A DNA stretch of 64,000 nt from JANQJA01 sp965267485. Lineage in GTDB: Bacteria > Pseudomonadota > Gammaproteobacteria > Pseudomonadales > Azotimanducaceae. The notes below the pieces were generated by a model that was not told the DNA's origin, did not search any database, and worked only from the letters and a program-made list of their open reading frames with translations. The translations under genes and the position numbers were made by a program. Location of the stretch: contig OZ254080.1 of assembly GCA_965267485.1 (NCBI GenBank), positions 4,340,001 to 4,404,000 on the forward strand, in the 5' to 3' direction. Shown piece after piece: positions 44,878 to 53,920 of this stretch (within the stretch, counting starts at the first letter, position 1; each line of letters begins with the position of its first letter).

Positions 44878-46170
44878 ATGGGTGAAACCGGCAGCCCACA
44901 GGCCCTCGGCGAGCACTCGCGCGGCCAGCTACGGCCCGACAAGATCAACATCAATGCCCGCAAGGTCGTTCGTCGGCTGAACGAAGGTGGCTTCCAGGCT
45001 TACGCGGTCGGCGGCTGCGTACGGGACCTGCTGCTGGGCAAATCTCCGAAAGACTACGATGTCGCCACCGATGCTCACCCCGAGGAAGTCCGGGATCTGT
45101 TTCGGAATGCCCGCATCATCGGCAGGCGATTCCGCATCGTGCACGTGCGATTCGGCCGCGATGTCGTCGAGGTCGCCACCTTCAGGGCACCGCACAACGA
45201 AGCCGAGACGGAAGCCAACTACTCGGATGACGGGCGCATCCTCGACGACAACATCTACGGTACGTTCGACGAGGACGTGCACCGGCGCGATTTCACCATG
45301 AATGCGCTCTACTACCAGCCGGAAACGGACACCCTGATAGACGAAGTCGGCGGTCTGGCGGATATCGAGGCCGGAAGAATACGCCTGATCGGCGATCCCG
45401 AGAGCCGGTTTCGCGAAGATCCGGTACGGATGCTGCGTGCCATCCGGTTCCGGGCCAAGCTCGGTTTCGATATCGAGATCAAGGCCGACGAATCACTCCG
45501 GCGACTCGGCTACCTGCTGCAGGACATTCCTCCCGCCCGGCTTTTCGAGGAAACGCTGAAGCTCTTCATGACGGGTCACGGCGAGGCTTCGTTCCACGAA
45601 CTGCTCCATCACGAACTGTTCGGGTGGCTGTTTCCCGATGCCCGCCGCGTGCTCGAGACGACCCAGGCAGAGGAACTCATCCGGCTGGCACTTGCCAGCA
45701 CCGACGCCCGCATTCGCGACGAGAAGCCTGTCACGCCTGCGTTCCTCTATGCAGCACTGCTGTGGCACCCGTTCATCGAGGAGCGCGAGGCGATGATCGA
45801 GGATGGAATGCCCCCCCTGTCGGCCAGTCATGAGGCAGCATCCAACGTCATTGGCAAACAGCAGCTGTTCACGTCGATTCCCAAGCGCTTCTCGGGGCCC
45901 ATGCGGGAAATCTGGAACCTGCAGTTCCGGCTCCCGGCAAGGCACGGCAAGAAGGCCGCGGGCCTCTTCCAGCACAAGCGCTTCCGGGCAGCCTACGACT
46001 TCCTGCTGATCCGGGAAGAATCTGGCGAATCACTCGATGGACTCGGCGCCTGGTGGACTGAATATCAGGAGAAAGACGAGGACGCCCGGCGCGAAATGGT
46101 CAATGCGCTGGGCAGCGCAGGCAACGGAGGAAAGCGGCGACGTCGACGGCCCCGGCGCCCACGCAATTAG
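44878..46170 (+). CDS. pcnB: Poly(A) polymerase I
   Basis: PcnB (430 residues) adds poly(A) tails to RNA, speeding decay. The nucleotidyltransferase signature GGCVRDLLLGKSPKDYDVATDA carries the catalytic Asp pair, and the RRDFTMNALYY and DPVRMLRAIRF motifs follow. The C-terminus is a basic tail KRRRRRPRRPR as in E. coli PcnB, which separates it from CCA-adding enzymes. It lies downstream of the sRNA terminator. In Pseudomonas the next genes are folK-panB-panC; here a deoxynucleoside kinase follows instead. Confidence 0.95.
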   Translation: MGETGSPQALGEHSRGQLRPDKININARKVVRRLNEGGFQAYAVGGCVRDLLLGKSPKDYDVATDAHPEEVRDLFRNARIIGRRFRIVHVRFGRDVVEVATFRAPHNEAETEANYSDDGRILDDNIYGTFDEDVHRRDFTMNALYYQPETDTLIDEVGGLADIEAGRIRLIGDPESRFREDPVRMLRAIRFRAKLGFDIEIKADESLRRLGYLLQDIPPARLFEETLKLFMTGHGEASFHELLHHELFGWLFPDARRVLETTQAEELIRLALASTDARIRDEKPVTPAFLYAALLWHPFIEEREAMIEDGMPPLSASHEAASNVIGKQQLFTSIPKRFSGPMREIWNLQFRLPARHGKKAAGLFQHKRFRAAYDFLLIREESGESLDGLGAWWTEYQEKDEDARREMVNALGSAGNGGKRRRRRPRRPRN

Positions 46171-46208
46171 AGTTTCATGGATAACGCCCTCGTTGTAGGC
46201 TTGCGTGT

Positions 46209-46916
46209 TTGGCGAAGTCGGAACGGGGCCCCTTCTTGGGTTGGCAAGGCTTGAATCTGGACATCAACAGGAGCGAACTCCCGCAGTATATTGCGGTCGA
46301 GGGGCCAATTGGCGTCGGCAAGACTTCCCTGACCCGACGCATTGCAGAAGCCTTCGACTACGAGACCATGCTCGAAGCACCGGAGGTCAATCCATTTCTC
46401 GAACGGTTCTACCAGAATCGCCGGCAAGCAGCCCTGCAAACGCAGCTCTTCTTTCTGTTCGAGCGGGTTCGCCAGCTGGAGTCGATGCGCCAGGCGGACC
46501 TTTTCAATCCCGGCCGTGTCGCCGACTTTCTGCTGGAAAAGGATCGACTCTTCGCGCGGATCAACCTCGATGCCGACGAGCGCGATCTCTATCACAGAAT
46601 CTACGAACATCTCACGATCGATGCGCCGTCACCCGATCTCGTGGTCTATCTGCAGGCGCCAGTGGGCGTCCTGCTGGAACGAATCCAGCATCGCGGCATT
46701 GGCTACGAGAAAGGTATCGATCGCGCCTATCTCGCCGAGCTAAACGACGCCTACACGGAGTTATTTCACTATTACGAGGCGTCGCCGCTGCTGATCGTCA
46801 ACACAACCGAAATCGATCTGGCGCACAACGATCGGGATTTCGAGGAACTCGTGAGATTCATGCTGACCGTCAAGCGCGGTCGCCACTACTATAACCCTCA
46901 GCCTTCTATTATCTAG
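46209..46916 (+). CDS. Deoxynucleoside kinase (dGuo/dAdo kinase-like)
   Basis: The protein (about 235 residues) has the P-loop GPIGVGKTSL near its N-terminus, then EAPEVNPFLERFY and the EKDRLFA segment that corresponds to the DRS/ERS motif of the deoxynucleoside kinase family. The C-terminal region has a lid-like RIQHRGIGYEKGID. It phosphorylates a purine or pyrimidine deoxynucleoside; which one is unclear. The start is uncertain: TTG at 46209 is the best conventional codon, without a strong ribosome-binding site. AGGAG lies at 46270, so translation could begin later on a rare codon. It occupies the place of folK-panB-panC. Confidence 0.85.
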   Translation: MAKSERGPFLGWQGLNLDINRSELPQYIAVEGPIGVGKTSLTRRIAEAFDYETMLEAPEVNPFLERFYQNRRQAALQTQLFFLFERVRQLESMRQADLFNPGRVADFLLEKDRLFARINLDADERDLYHRIYEHLTIDAPSPDLVVYLQAPVGVLLERIQHRGIGYEKGIDRAYLAELNDAYTELFHYYEASPLLIVNTTEIDLAHNDRDFEELVRFMLTVKRGRHYYNPQPSII

Positions 46917-46926
46917 CGAATCGCCC

Positions 46927-48513
46927 ATGCCCGGAGTGAACGACATTGTCTGGCAGGCACTGGCCACACACCGCCAGAAGATCGAACGAACCAGCCTGGT
47001 GGAACTGTTCGAGCAGGATCCTGAACGGGCGGAACGCTACCGCATCGATGCGGCGGGGCTGACGCTCGACTACAGCAAGAATCTCATTACCGACGAAACG
47101 CTGAATCTGTTCTCCAGACTGATCGACGCCAACTCTCTGCCCCATCGCGTGCAGCAGATGATCGAGGGCGAGCGTGTCAACCTGACCGAACGCAGGGCGG
47201 CCCTGCACACCCTGCTTCGCACGCGGCCCAACAAGCTGCCCGAGACCGTGGTGACAGAGGGGCAAGCCGTCGCCGATACGCTTGCCCGCGTGGAGGAGAT
47301 TTCTGCCGACATCCGGGCCAAGCGATGGACCGGGTCGGGAAACACGCCGATCACCGACGTCTTGCACATCGGTATCGGCGGCTCGTTCCTCGGACCACAA
47401 ACTGTCCATGCAGCGCTTGAGCCCGTGCGCCGCGCAAGCGTCAATGTCCACTTCGTGGCCAACGTTGATGGCCACCACATCGACAGCGTCATCAAGCGAC
47501 TCGACCCGAAGTCGACTCTCATCGTCATTGCGTCGAAGACGTTCACGACGCAGGAGACAATGCTGAACGCGCAGACTGCCCGCGACTGGCTGCGCACACG
47601 CATCGCCGAGGAAGATCTCCATCGGCATCTCGTGGCGGTTTCTGCCAACACGGAACTCGCCACCGCATTCGGCGTCGCCACCGAGAACGTCCTGCCGATG
47701 TGGGATTGGGTCGGTGGCCGCTTTTCACTGTGGTCTGCTGTCGGTCTCCCCATCGCGATTGCCTATGGTTTTCGAACCTTCCGCAACCTGCTCGATGGGG
47801 CGGCGGCCATGGACATTCACTTCGAGGAAGCGCCCTGGCCCGAGAACATGCCGATGATGCTCGCTCTTCTCGGCATCTGGTACATCAACTTCTTCGAGGC
47901 GCACACCCAGGCGGTCATACCTTACGATCACGGGCTGCGTTTGCTGCCGATGCACCTGCAGCAACTCGACATGGAAAGCAATGGCAAGAGCGTCAACACA
48001 CAGGGGCGCGCGATCGCCTACGCGACCGGCCCGATCGTGTGGGGCGGTGAGGGAACGAATGGCCAGCATGCCTTTCACCAATTGCTGCATCAGGGCAAAC
48101 GATTCGTTCCTGTCGACTTCCTGCTGGCGCTACGCCCACACCACGACAGACAGGAGCACCACGACTGGCTGGTCGCCAATTGCCTGGCTCAAAGCCGGGC
48201 GCTCATGACCGGGCGGCCAGCACCGAAGGCCGATCGCACCGCCGCTCATCGCGGTCTGCCCGGCAACCGGCCGTCGAACCTCATCATCATGGACAAGCTC
48301 ACGCCAGAGACGCTGGGTGCCACGATCGCGCTCTACGAGCACAAGGTATTCTGCCAGGCCATGATATGGCACATTAATCCATTCGATCAGTTCGGCGTGG
48401 AGCTCGGCAAGGCGATCGGCAAGTCGATCATGGCAGCCATTACTGACGACGTAGACGCCGGCGTCGATCCTTCGACTCAGGCACTGATCGATCTGTACAA
48501 GTCCAAACGCTAA
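46927..48513 (+). CDS. pgi: Glucose-6-phosphate isomerase
   Basis: Pgi (528 residues) interconverts glucose-6-phosphate and fructose-6-phosphate. The signature GGRFSLWSAVGLPIAIAYGF and the conserved DVLHIGIGGSFLGPQ are present, as are C-terminal catalytic segments (GEGTNGQHAFHQLLHQG, EHKVFCQAMIWHINPFDQFGVE). It lies 10 nt after the kinase gene with no strong ribosome-binding site, and 22 nt before acs. Slightly shorter than E. coli Pgi (549). Confidence 0.97.
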   Translation: MPGVNDIVWQALATHRQKIERTSLVELFEQDPERAERYRIDAAGLTLDYSKNLITDETLNLFSRLIDANSLPHRVQQMIEGERVNLTERRAALHTLLRTRPNKLPETVVTEGQAVADTLARVEEISADIRAKRWTGSGNTPITDVLHIGIGGSFLGPQTVHAALEPVRRASVNVHFVANVDGHHIDSVIKRLDPKSTLIVIASKTFTTQETMLNAQTARDWLRTRIAEEDLHRHLVAVSANTELATAFGVATENVLPMWDWVGGRFSLWSAVGLPIAIAYGFRTFRNLLDGAAAMDIHFEEAPWPENMPMMLALLGIWYINFFEAHTQAVIPYDHGLRLLPMHLQQLDMESNGKSVNTQGRAIAYATGPIVWGGEGTNGQHAFHQLLHQGKRFVPVDFLLALRPHHDRQEHHDWLVANCLAQSRALMTGRPAPKADRTAAHRGLPGNRPSNLIIMDKLTPETLGATIALYEHKVFCQAMIWHINPFDQFGVELGKAIGKSIMAAITDDVDAGVDPSTQALIDLYKSKR

Positions 48514-48535
48514 CGAATACAAAGAGGGGAGAGAC

Positions 48536-50464
48536 ATGGCGCAGTATCCGGTGAAGGAGGCGATCGCGCAGCAGGCCCATATCGACAACAACAAGTACAT
48601 GCAGATGTATGAGGCCTCGATCAATGATCCGGAGAATTTCTGGCGGCAGCAGTCTGAAGAATTTCTCGACTGGTTCGAGAACTGGTCGACCCTGAACGAA
48701 GTGAACATGGCTGCGGGCGACATCAAGTGGTTCATCGGTGGAAAGCTGAATGCTGCCTGGAACTGTATTGATCGCCATCTTGAGACCCGCGGGGACGACG
48801 TTGCCATCATCTGGGAGGGTGACGAGCCAACCGACGACGAAAAGATCACGTTCAATGAGCTTCACGACAAGGTGTGCCGCCTCGCCAACGTGCTGAAATC
48901 GCGCGGCGTCACCCGGGGCGACCGGGTCTGCATCTACATGCCGATGATTCCGGAAGCGGCCTACGCCATGCTGGCGTGCGCACGAATCGGCGCTGTGCAC
49001 TCGGTGGTCTTTGGCGGATTCTCGCCGCAGTCACTGCAGGACCGTATCCTCGACTCCGATTGCCAGGCAGTGATTACGGCTGACGAGGGTGTTCGCGGCG
49101 GCCGCAAGATCCCGCTCAAGGCAAACACCGACAAAGCGCTTGAGCAGTGTCCGAATGTACATACCGTGCTGGTCGTGAAACGCACCGGCGGCGAGATCGA
49201 ATGGCAGGAGGGCCGCGACATCTGGTTCCAGCCGTCGATCGAGAGCGCGAGTCCCGAATGCGAGCCGGAGTGGATGGACAGCGAGGACCCGCTCTTCATC
49301 CTCTACACCTCCGGATCGACGGGCAAGCCAAAGGGGGTCCTCCACACGACCGGCGGGTATCTTCTGCATGCCGCCATGACCCACAAGTACGTCTTCGACT
49401 ACAAGCCTGGCGAGGTCTACTGGTGTACCGCGGACGTGGGCTGGGTGACCGGCCATACCTATATCGTCTACGGGCCGCTGGCGAACGCGGCGACCACACT
49501 GATGTTCGAGGGCGTGCCGACCTACCCGGATGCCTCCCGCTGCTGGCAGGTTTGTGACAAGCACAACGTCAGCATCTTCTATACGGCGCCGACGGCGATC
49601 CGGGCGCTGATGGGCCAGGGCAACGAGTTTGTGACCGGCACCTCGAGGAAGTCACTGCGGCTCCTCGGCACGGTGGGCGAGCCGATCAATCCCGAGGCCT
49701 GGGAGTGGTACTACCACATTGTCGGCGACGAACATTGCCCCATCGTCGATACGTGGTGGCAGACCGAAACCGGGGGGATCATGATCACACCCCTGCCGGG
49801 GGCGACCATGCTCAAGCCCGGTTCAGCGACACGACCCTTCTTCGGCGTTCGTCCTGTGCTGCTTGACGAGAATGGGAAAGAGATCGAGGGCGCGGGCTCA
49901 GGCAACCTCGCGATCGCCGACTCGTGGCCCGGCCAGATTCGCACGGTCTTCGGTGACCACCAGCGCTGCGTCGATACCTACTATTCGACCTATCCCGGCT
50001 ATTACTTCACGGGCGACGGTGCACGCCGCGACGAAGACGGGTTCTACTGGATTACCGGGCGCGTCGATGATGTCCTGAACGTCTCGGGCCACCGCATGGG
50101 CACGGCTGAGATCGAGAGCGCACTCGTCCTGCACGAGAAGGTCGCCGAGGCGGCCGTCGTGGGCTACCCGCACGACGTCAAGGGTCAGGGCATCTACGCT
50201 TATGTCACGCTGATGTCCGGCGCAACAGGGGACGATGCACTCCGTAATGAGCTCAACGACCTCGTCCGGTCCGAAATCGGCGCCATCGCAAAGCCCGACA
50301 TCATCCAGTGGGCGCCGGGCCTGCCCAAGACGCGCTCCGGCAAGATCATGCGGCGAATCCTGCGCAAGATCGCCGAAAATGAGATCGGTAACCTCGGCGA
50401 TACCACAACGCTCGCTGATCCCGCGGTGGTCGAAGATCTCGTCAATAATCGGGCCAATCAATAA
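48536..50464 (+). CDS. acs: Acetyl-CoA synthetase
   Basis: Acs (642 residues) converts acetate, ATP and CoA to acetyl-CoA through an acetyl-adenylate. The AMP-binding motif YTSGSTGKPKGVLHTTGG, VTGHTYIVYGPL and TWWQTETGG are canonical. The C-terminal lysine controlled by acetylation lies in PKTRSGKIMRRILRK. It is preceded by GGGGAGAG for ribosome binding. Acs is also a CbrAB-linked function in Pseudomonas, where it is in the same pgi-acs neighbourhood. An 8-bp inverted repeat GCCAATCA/TGATTGGC (50453-50475) overlaps the stop codon. Confidence 0.97.
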   Translation: MAQYPVKEAIAQQAHIDNNKYMQMYEASINDPENFWRQQSEEFLDWFENWSTLNEVNMAAGDIKWFIGGKLNAAWNCIDRHLETRGDDVAIIWEGDEPTDDEKITFNELHDKVCRLANVLKSRGVTRGDRVCIYMPMIPEAAYAMLACARIGAVHSVVFGGFSPQSLQDRILDSDCQAVITADEGVRGGRKIPLKANTDKALEQCPNVHTVLVVKRTGGEIEWQEGRDIWFQPSIESASPECEPEWMDSEDPLFILYTSGSTGKPKGVLHTTGGYLLHAAMTHKYVFDYKPGEVYWCTADVGWVTGHTYIVYGPLANAATTLMFEGVPTYPDASRCWQVCDKHNVSIFYTAPTAIRALMGQGNEFVTGTSRKSLRLLGTVGEPINPEAWEWYYHIVGDEHCPIVDTWWQTETGGIMITPLPGATMLKPGSATRPFFGVRPVLLDENGKEIEGAGSGNLAIADSWPGQIRTVFGDHQRCVDTYYSTYPGYYFTGDGARRDEDGFYWITGRVDDVLNVSGHRMGTAEIESALVLHEKVAEAAVVGYPHDVKGQGIYAYVTLMSGATGDDALRNELNDLVRSEIGAIAKPDIIQWAPGLPKTRSGKIMRRILRKIAENEIGNLGDTTTLADPAVVEDLVNNRANQ

Positions 50465-50533
50465 CAATGATTGGCTTGAAATCGGCTCAAGTGACAGGTA
50501 CAAACACCCTACCCTGAAGTGTTGGATCGAACG

Positions 50534-51286
50534 ATGGGCGCCGACAATGTGAAGCATGTAGTGACCTGCAGAGAGTGTGCACTGAACGCACTCTGTATTC
50601 CGCATGGCATGAGCTTCGAGGAAATTGACCAGATCAACGGCATGATCGAACGGGGCCGACCGCTGCACCGCAACGATCTGGTCTTTGAACAGGGCGCGCC
50701 TTTCACCGCGATCTATGCGGTTCGCGCCGGCGCCGTCAAAGTCTTTTCGGTCAGCCCCCAGGGCGAAGAACAGGTGATCGGGTTCTATCTGCCCGGTGAG
50801 ATCTTCGGGCTCGATGCCATTGATGAGAATACCCATCAGTGCACGGCCAAGGCGCTCGAAACGTCGACCATCTGCGAGATTCCCTACGACCGGCTACAGG
50901 GCCTGTCCCACCAGATCCCCAAGCTTCAGACACAGATGTACCGGCTGCTGAGTCGGGAGATTCGTCAGGACCAGAACCTGCAGTTGCTGCTCGGCAAAAT
51001 GTCTGCCGAAGAGCGCCTGAGTTCGTTCCTCTTGAACCTCGCCGTGCGATACCAGCAGCGCAAGCTGTCCCCTTCGTCATTCCGTCTGCCGATGTCACGC
51101 GCCGATATTGGCAACTACCTTGGACTCGCCGTCGAGACGGTGAGCCGCGCGTTCACGCGTATGCAGGAGAACGGCGTGATCGAGGTCGACCAGCGAGAGG
51201 TTCGAATCGTCAATCGTCAGGATCTCTGCAGGCTCGCCGATGCAGAGTGTCCCGAAGATCTGAAGAAGTCGCTCGACGCGGGCTAG
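50534..51286 (+). CDS. fnr: Oxygen-sensing regulator FNR/Anr
   Basis: The 250-residue CRP-family regulator has the four [4Fe-4S] ligand cysteines of FNR: C12, C15 and C21 (TCRECALNALC) plus C114 (STICEIP). The C-terminal helix-turn-helix SRADIGNYLGLAVETVSRAF carries the E-x2-S-R recognition residues that read TTGAT half-sites. The ATG at 50534 is preferred to a GTG five codons upstream because GGA lies 7 nt before it. It is downstream of acs and convergent with pnp. A candidate FNR box lies near the sRNA promoter (44544). Confidence 0.95.
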   Translation: MGADNVKHVVTCRECALNALCIPHGMSFEEIDQINGMIERGRPLHRNDLVFEQGAPFTAIYAVRAGAVKVFSVSPQGEEQVIGFYLPGEIFGLDAIDENTHQCTAKALETSTICEIPYDRLQGLSHQIPKLQTQMYRLLSREIRQDQNLQLLLGKMSAEERLSSFLLNLAVRYQQRKLSPSSFRLPMSRADIGNYLGLAVETVSRAFTRMQENGVIEVDQREVRIVNRQDLCRLADAECPEDLKKSLDAG

Positions 51287-51303
51287 CCAGCTGGCTGAAA
51301 CAA

Positions 51304-51329
51304 AAAAGGCGCCCCGCGGGGCGCCTTTT
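51304..51329. terminator. Bidirectional terminator between fnr and pnp
   Basis: A perfect 26-bp palindrome AAAAGGCGCCCCG/CGGGGCGCCTTTT, flanked by A's on the left and T's on the right, serves both converging genes. Confidence 0.92.
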
Positions 51330-51356
51330 CAGTTGAGCGAGATCGCCAGGGCCGCG

Positions 51357-53495
51357 TTATGACGCTTCCTGACTCTCCTCTTCTTCTGCTTCCTCGGCCG
51401 TCTCGTCGCTACCGCGATCAGTCGGAAGTTCCTTCATCGACAGCTTGATTCGACCACGGTCGACGTCGAGGCAGATGACTTCGACTTCATCGCCCTCGGA
51501 CAGGTAATCCGTGACCTTCTCGACACGCTCTTCGGCGATCTGGGAGATGTGCACGAGTCCATCCTTGCCCGGCAGGATATTCACGAAGGCACCGAAGTCA
51601 GCGATCTTGACGACCTTGCCCTTGTAGATTCGGCCGACTTCGGCCTCGGCAGTAATCGCATTGATCGCATCGATGGCCGCCTGCTTCGCTTCACCGTCTT
51701 CGGCGAAGATCGTGACCGTACCATCGTCCTCGATATCGATGGACGCACCAGTCTCTTCGGTGATCTGGCGAATCGTCGCACCGCCCTTGCCGATGATGTC
51801 GCGAATCTTGTCGGAATCGACCTTCATCGTCGTCATCGAAGGCGCGTTATCGGAAACCGTTTCACGGGGACGACCGAGCACCTTGTTCATCTCACCAAGG
51901 ATGTGAAGGCGCGCCTCACGAGCCTGGCCGAGTGCAGTTTCCATGATCTCTTCGGTGATTCCCTGGATCTTGATGTCCATCTGAAGGGCTGTCACACCGG
52001 TTTCGGTGCCCGCCACCTTGAAGTCCATGTCACCGAGATGATCTTCGTCACCGAGAATGTCGGTGAGAACCGCAAAGCCGTCGTCGTCTTTCACGAGACC
52101 CATCGCGACACCGGCACACGGCGCCTTCATCGGCACACCGGCATCCATGAGTGCGAGACTCGCTCCACACACAGAGGCCATTGAAGAGGAACCGTTGGAT
52201 TCGGTGATCTCCGAGACAACCCGCGTCGTGTACGGCCAGTCTTCTGCCTTCGGCAGCAGCGCCGAAATGCCGCGGCGCGCCAGTCGGCCGTGGCCGATCT
52301 CACGTCGCTTCGGGCCACCGGAGAAGCCGGTTTCACCAACGCTGTAGTGCGGGAAGTTGTAGTGCAGCATGAAGTTGTCACGGAACGAGCCCTGCAGGGC
52401 GTCGACGATCTGTGCGTCGCGCATCGAACCCAGCGTGGTGGATACCAGCGCCTGGGTCTCACCGCGCGTGAAGAGCGCAGACCCGTGCGCCTTGTTGAGC
52501 ACACCAACCTCGATCGTGATGGGTCGGACCGTCTTTGTGTCACGACCATCAATCCGCGGCTCGCCCGCGATGATCCTGCGGCGAACCGTCTTCTTCTCGA
52601 GCGAACCGAATGCACCGGCGACATCGTCTTCCGAGATACCGGCATCTTCGTCGGTCAGTGCTTCGATGGCTTCACGCTTGAGTTCGGAAACCCGGTTCTG
52701 GCGTTCCATCTTGTCGCTGATCTGGTACGCGGCAATCATGCCTTCGCCAAACTTCTCGGCCATCGCACTCGAAAGCGCTTCGTTCTCGGGCTCCGGCTGC
52801 CAGTCCCATTTGGGCTTGCCAGCTTCGGCGACCAGTTCGTTGATCGCCTTGATGACGGTCTGCATTTCCTGATGGGCAAACAGCACTGCGCCGAGCATCT
52901 GATCTTCAGTCAGTTCATTGGCTTCCGATTCGACCATCAGCACCGCCGCTTCAGTACCGGCGACAACCATGTCGAGATCAGATTCCTCGAGTTGCGAGTA
53001 GGTCGGGTTCAGCATGTACCCGTCCTTGTTGAAGCCGACTCGCGCGCCACCGATCGGGCCCGCAAAGGGAATACCCGAAATGGCGAGCGCAGCGCTCGCG
53101 CCGATCATCGCCGGAATATCCGGATCGACATCCTTGCTCGCCGACATGACCTGACACGTGACCTGAACCTCGTTCATGAAGCCCTTCGGGAACAGCGGAC
53201 GAATCGGCCGGTCGATCAGGCGCGACGTCAACGTCTCCTTCTCGGTCGGGCGACCTTCGCGTCGCGGAAATCCGCCGGGAATCCGGCCGGAGGCATACAT
53301 CTTCTCTTCGTAGTTGACGGTCAGCGGAAAGAACGCCTGGCCGGGGTTCGCTTCCTTGTTGCCGACAACGGCTACCAGCACCGACGTGTCTGCCATCGTG
53401 ACGAGGACAGAGCCGGTGGCCTGACGCGCAATGCGTCCGGTCTCAATGACGACTTCCTGGTCGCCATACGTAAATTGCTTTCTTACCTGATTCAC
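51357..53495 (-). CDS. pnp: Polyribonucleotide nucleotidyltransferase
   Basis: PNPase (712 residues) degrades RNA phosphorolytically in the degradosome. Two RNase PH-like domains (first with GRPTEKETLTSRLIDRPIRP, second with GPKRREIGHGRLARRG) are followed by a KH domain (DIIGKGGATIRQITEETGA) and an S1 domain (GRIYKGKVVKIADFGAFVNI). It ends in an acidic tail. It follows rpsO by 46 nt; a short GC hairpin (about 53520-53533) lies in this gap, where E. coli has RNase III and terminator elements. Confidence 0.98.
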   Translation of the reverse strand: MNQVRKQFTYGDQEVVIETGRIARQATGSVLVTMADTSVLVAVVGNKEANPGQAFFPLTVNYEEKMYASGRIPGGFPRREGRPTEKETLTSRLIDRPIRPLFPKGFMNEVQVTCQVMSASKDVDPDIPAMIGASAALAISGIPFAGPIGGARVGFNKDGYMLNPTYSQLEESDLDMVVAGTEAAVLMVESEANELTEDQMLGAVLFAHQEMQTVIKAINELVAEAGKPKWDWQPEPENEALSSAMAEKFGEGMIAAYQISDKMERQNRVSELKREAIEALTDEDAGISEDDVAGAFGSLEKKTVRRRIIAGEPRIDGRDTKTVRPITIEVGVLNKAHGSALFTRGETQALVSTTLGSMRDAQIVDALQGSFRDNFMLHYNFPHYSVGETGFSGGPKRREIGHGRLARRGISALLPKAEDWPYTTRVVSEITESNGSSSMASVCGASLALMDAGVPMKAPCAGVAMGLVKDDDGFAVLTDILGDEDHLGDMDFKVAGTETGVTALQMDIKIQGITEEIMETALGQAREARLHILGEMNKVLGRPRETVSDNAPSMTTMKVDSDKIRDIIGKGGATIRQITEETGASIDIEDDGTVTIFAEDGEAKQAAIDAINAITAEAEVGRIYKGKVVKIADFGAFVNILPGKDGLVHISQIAEERVEKVTDYLSEGDEVEVICLDVDRGRIKLSMKELPTDRGSDETAEEAEEEESQEAS

Positions 53496-53541
53496 TAATT
53501 TCTCCAGTTACGCGGGCACCAGCCCGCCGGGCTCGCCGAAC

Positions 53542-53811
53542 CTATCGACGCAGACCCAATCGCTTGATGAGCTGAGCGTATCGATCAGTGCTCTTGTTTC
53601 GAAGATAGTTGAGCAGCTTGCGACGCTGGCTCACCATACGCAGCAACCCGACGCGAGAGTGGTGGTCGTGGTTGTGCTCCTTGAAATGCAGCTGCAGCTT
53701 TTCGATGTTCGCTGTCAGCAGGGCAACCTGAACTTCCGGAGACCCGGAGTCGTTCTCAGAGCTGCCAAACTCCTTGATAATCTCAGCCTTTTCCTGATTC
53801 GTTAATGCCAT
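53542..53811 (-). CDS. rpsO: 30S ribosomal protein S15
   Basis: S15 (89 residues) binds 16S rRNA at the central domain and represses its own translation in E. coli. The conserved segment HFKEHNHDHHSRVGLLRMVSQR and the tail YAQLIKRLGLRR are diagnostic. It lies between truB (109 nt upstream) and pnp. GGAG precedes the ATG. No clear promoter in the upstream gap. Confidence 0.98.
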   Translation of the reverse strand: MALTNQEKAEIIKEFGSSENDSGSPEVQVALLTANIEKLQLHFKEHNHDHHSRVGLLRMVSQRRKLLNYLRNKSTDRYAQLIKRLGLRR

Positions 53812-53920
53812 GAGAGTGTTTCTCCAATATGCAAAATGGCCAACGGCCCGGTTATCACGTCGCCGTCAGCGTTTCATTTCAGCGAGCTACCGCGCATATT
53901 TGCAGTAACCGCCATCCAAT

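Noticed and set aside
44667..44885. Open frame of 72 codons in the sRNA region (Asn/Lys-rich start)
   Set aside because: Its start is built from AAN repeats, it runs through the terminator hairpin, and it has no ribosome-binding site.
46177..46254. Short frame MDNALVVGLRV after pcnB as a possible folK remnant
   Set aside because: Only the first few residues loosely resemble FolK and it ends after about 25 codons. No further FolK motifs are present in any frame.
50478..50492. TTGA-N7-TCAA upstream of fnr as an FNR box
   Set aside because: The spacing is 7 where FNR half-sites need 6 between TTGA and TCAA, so it does not fit the consensus.
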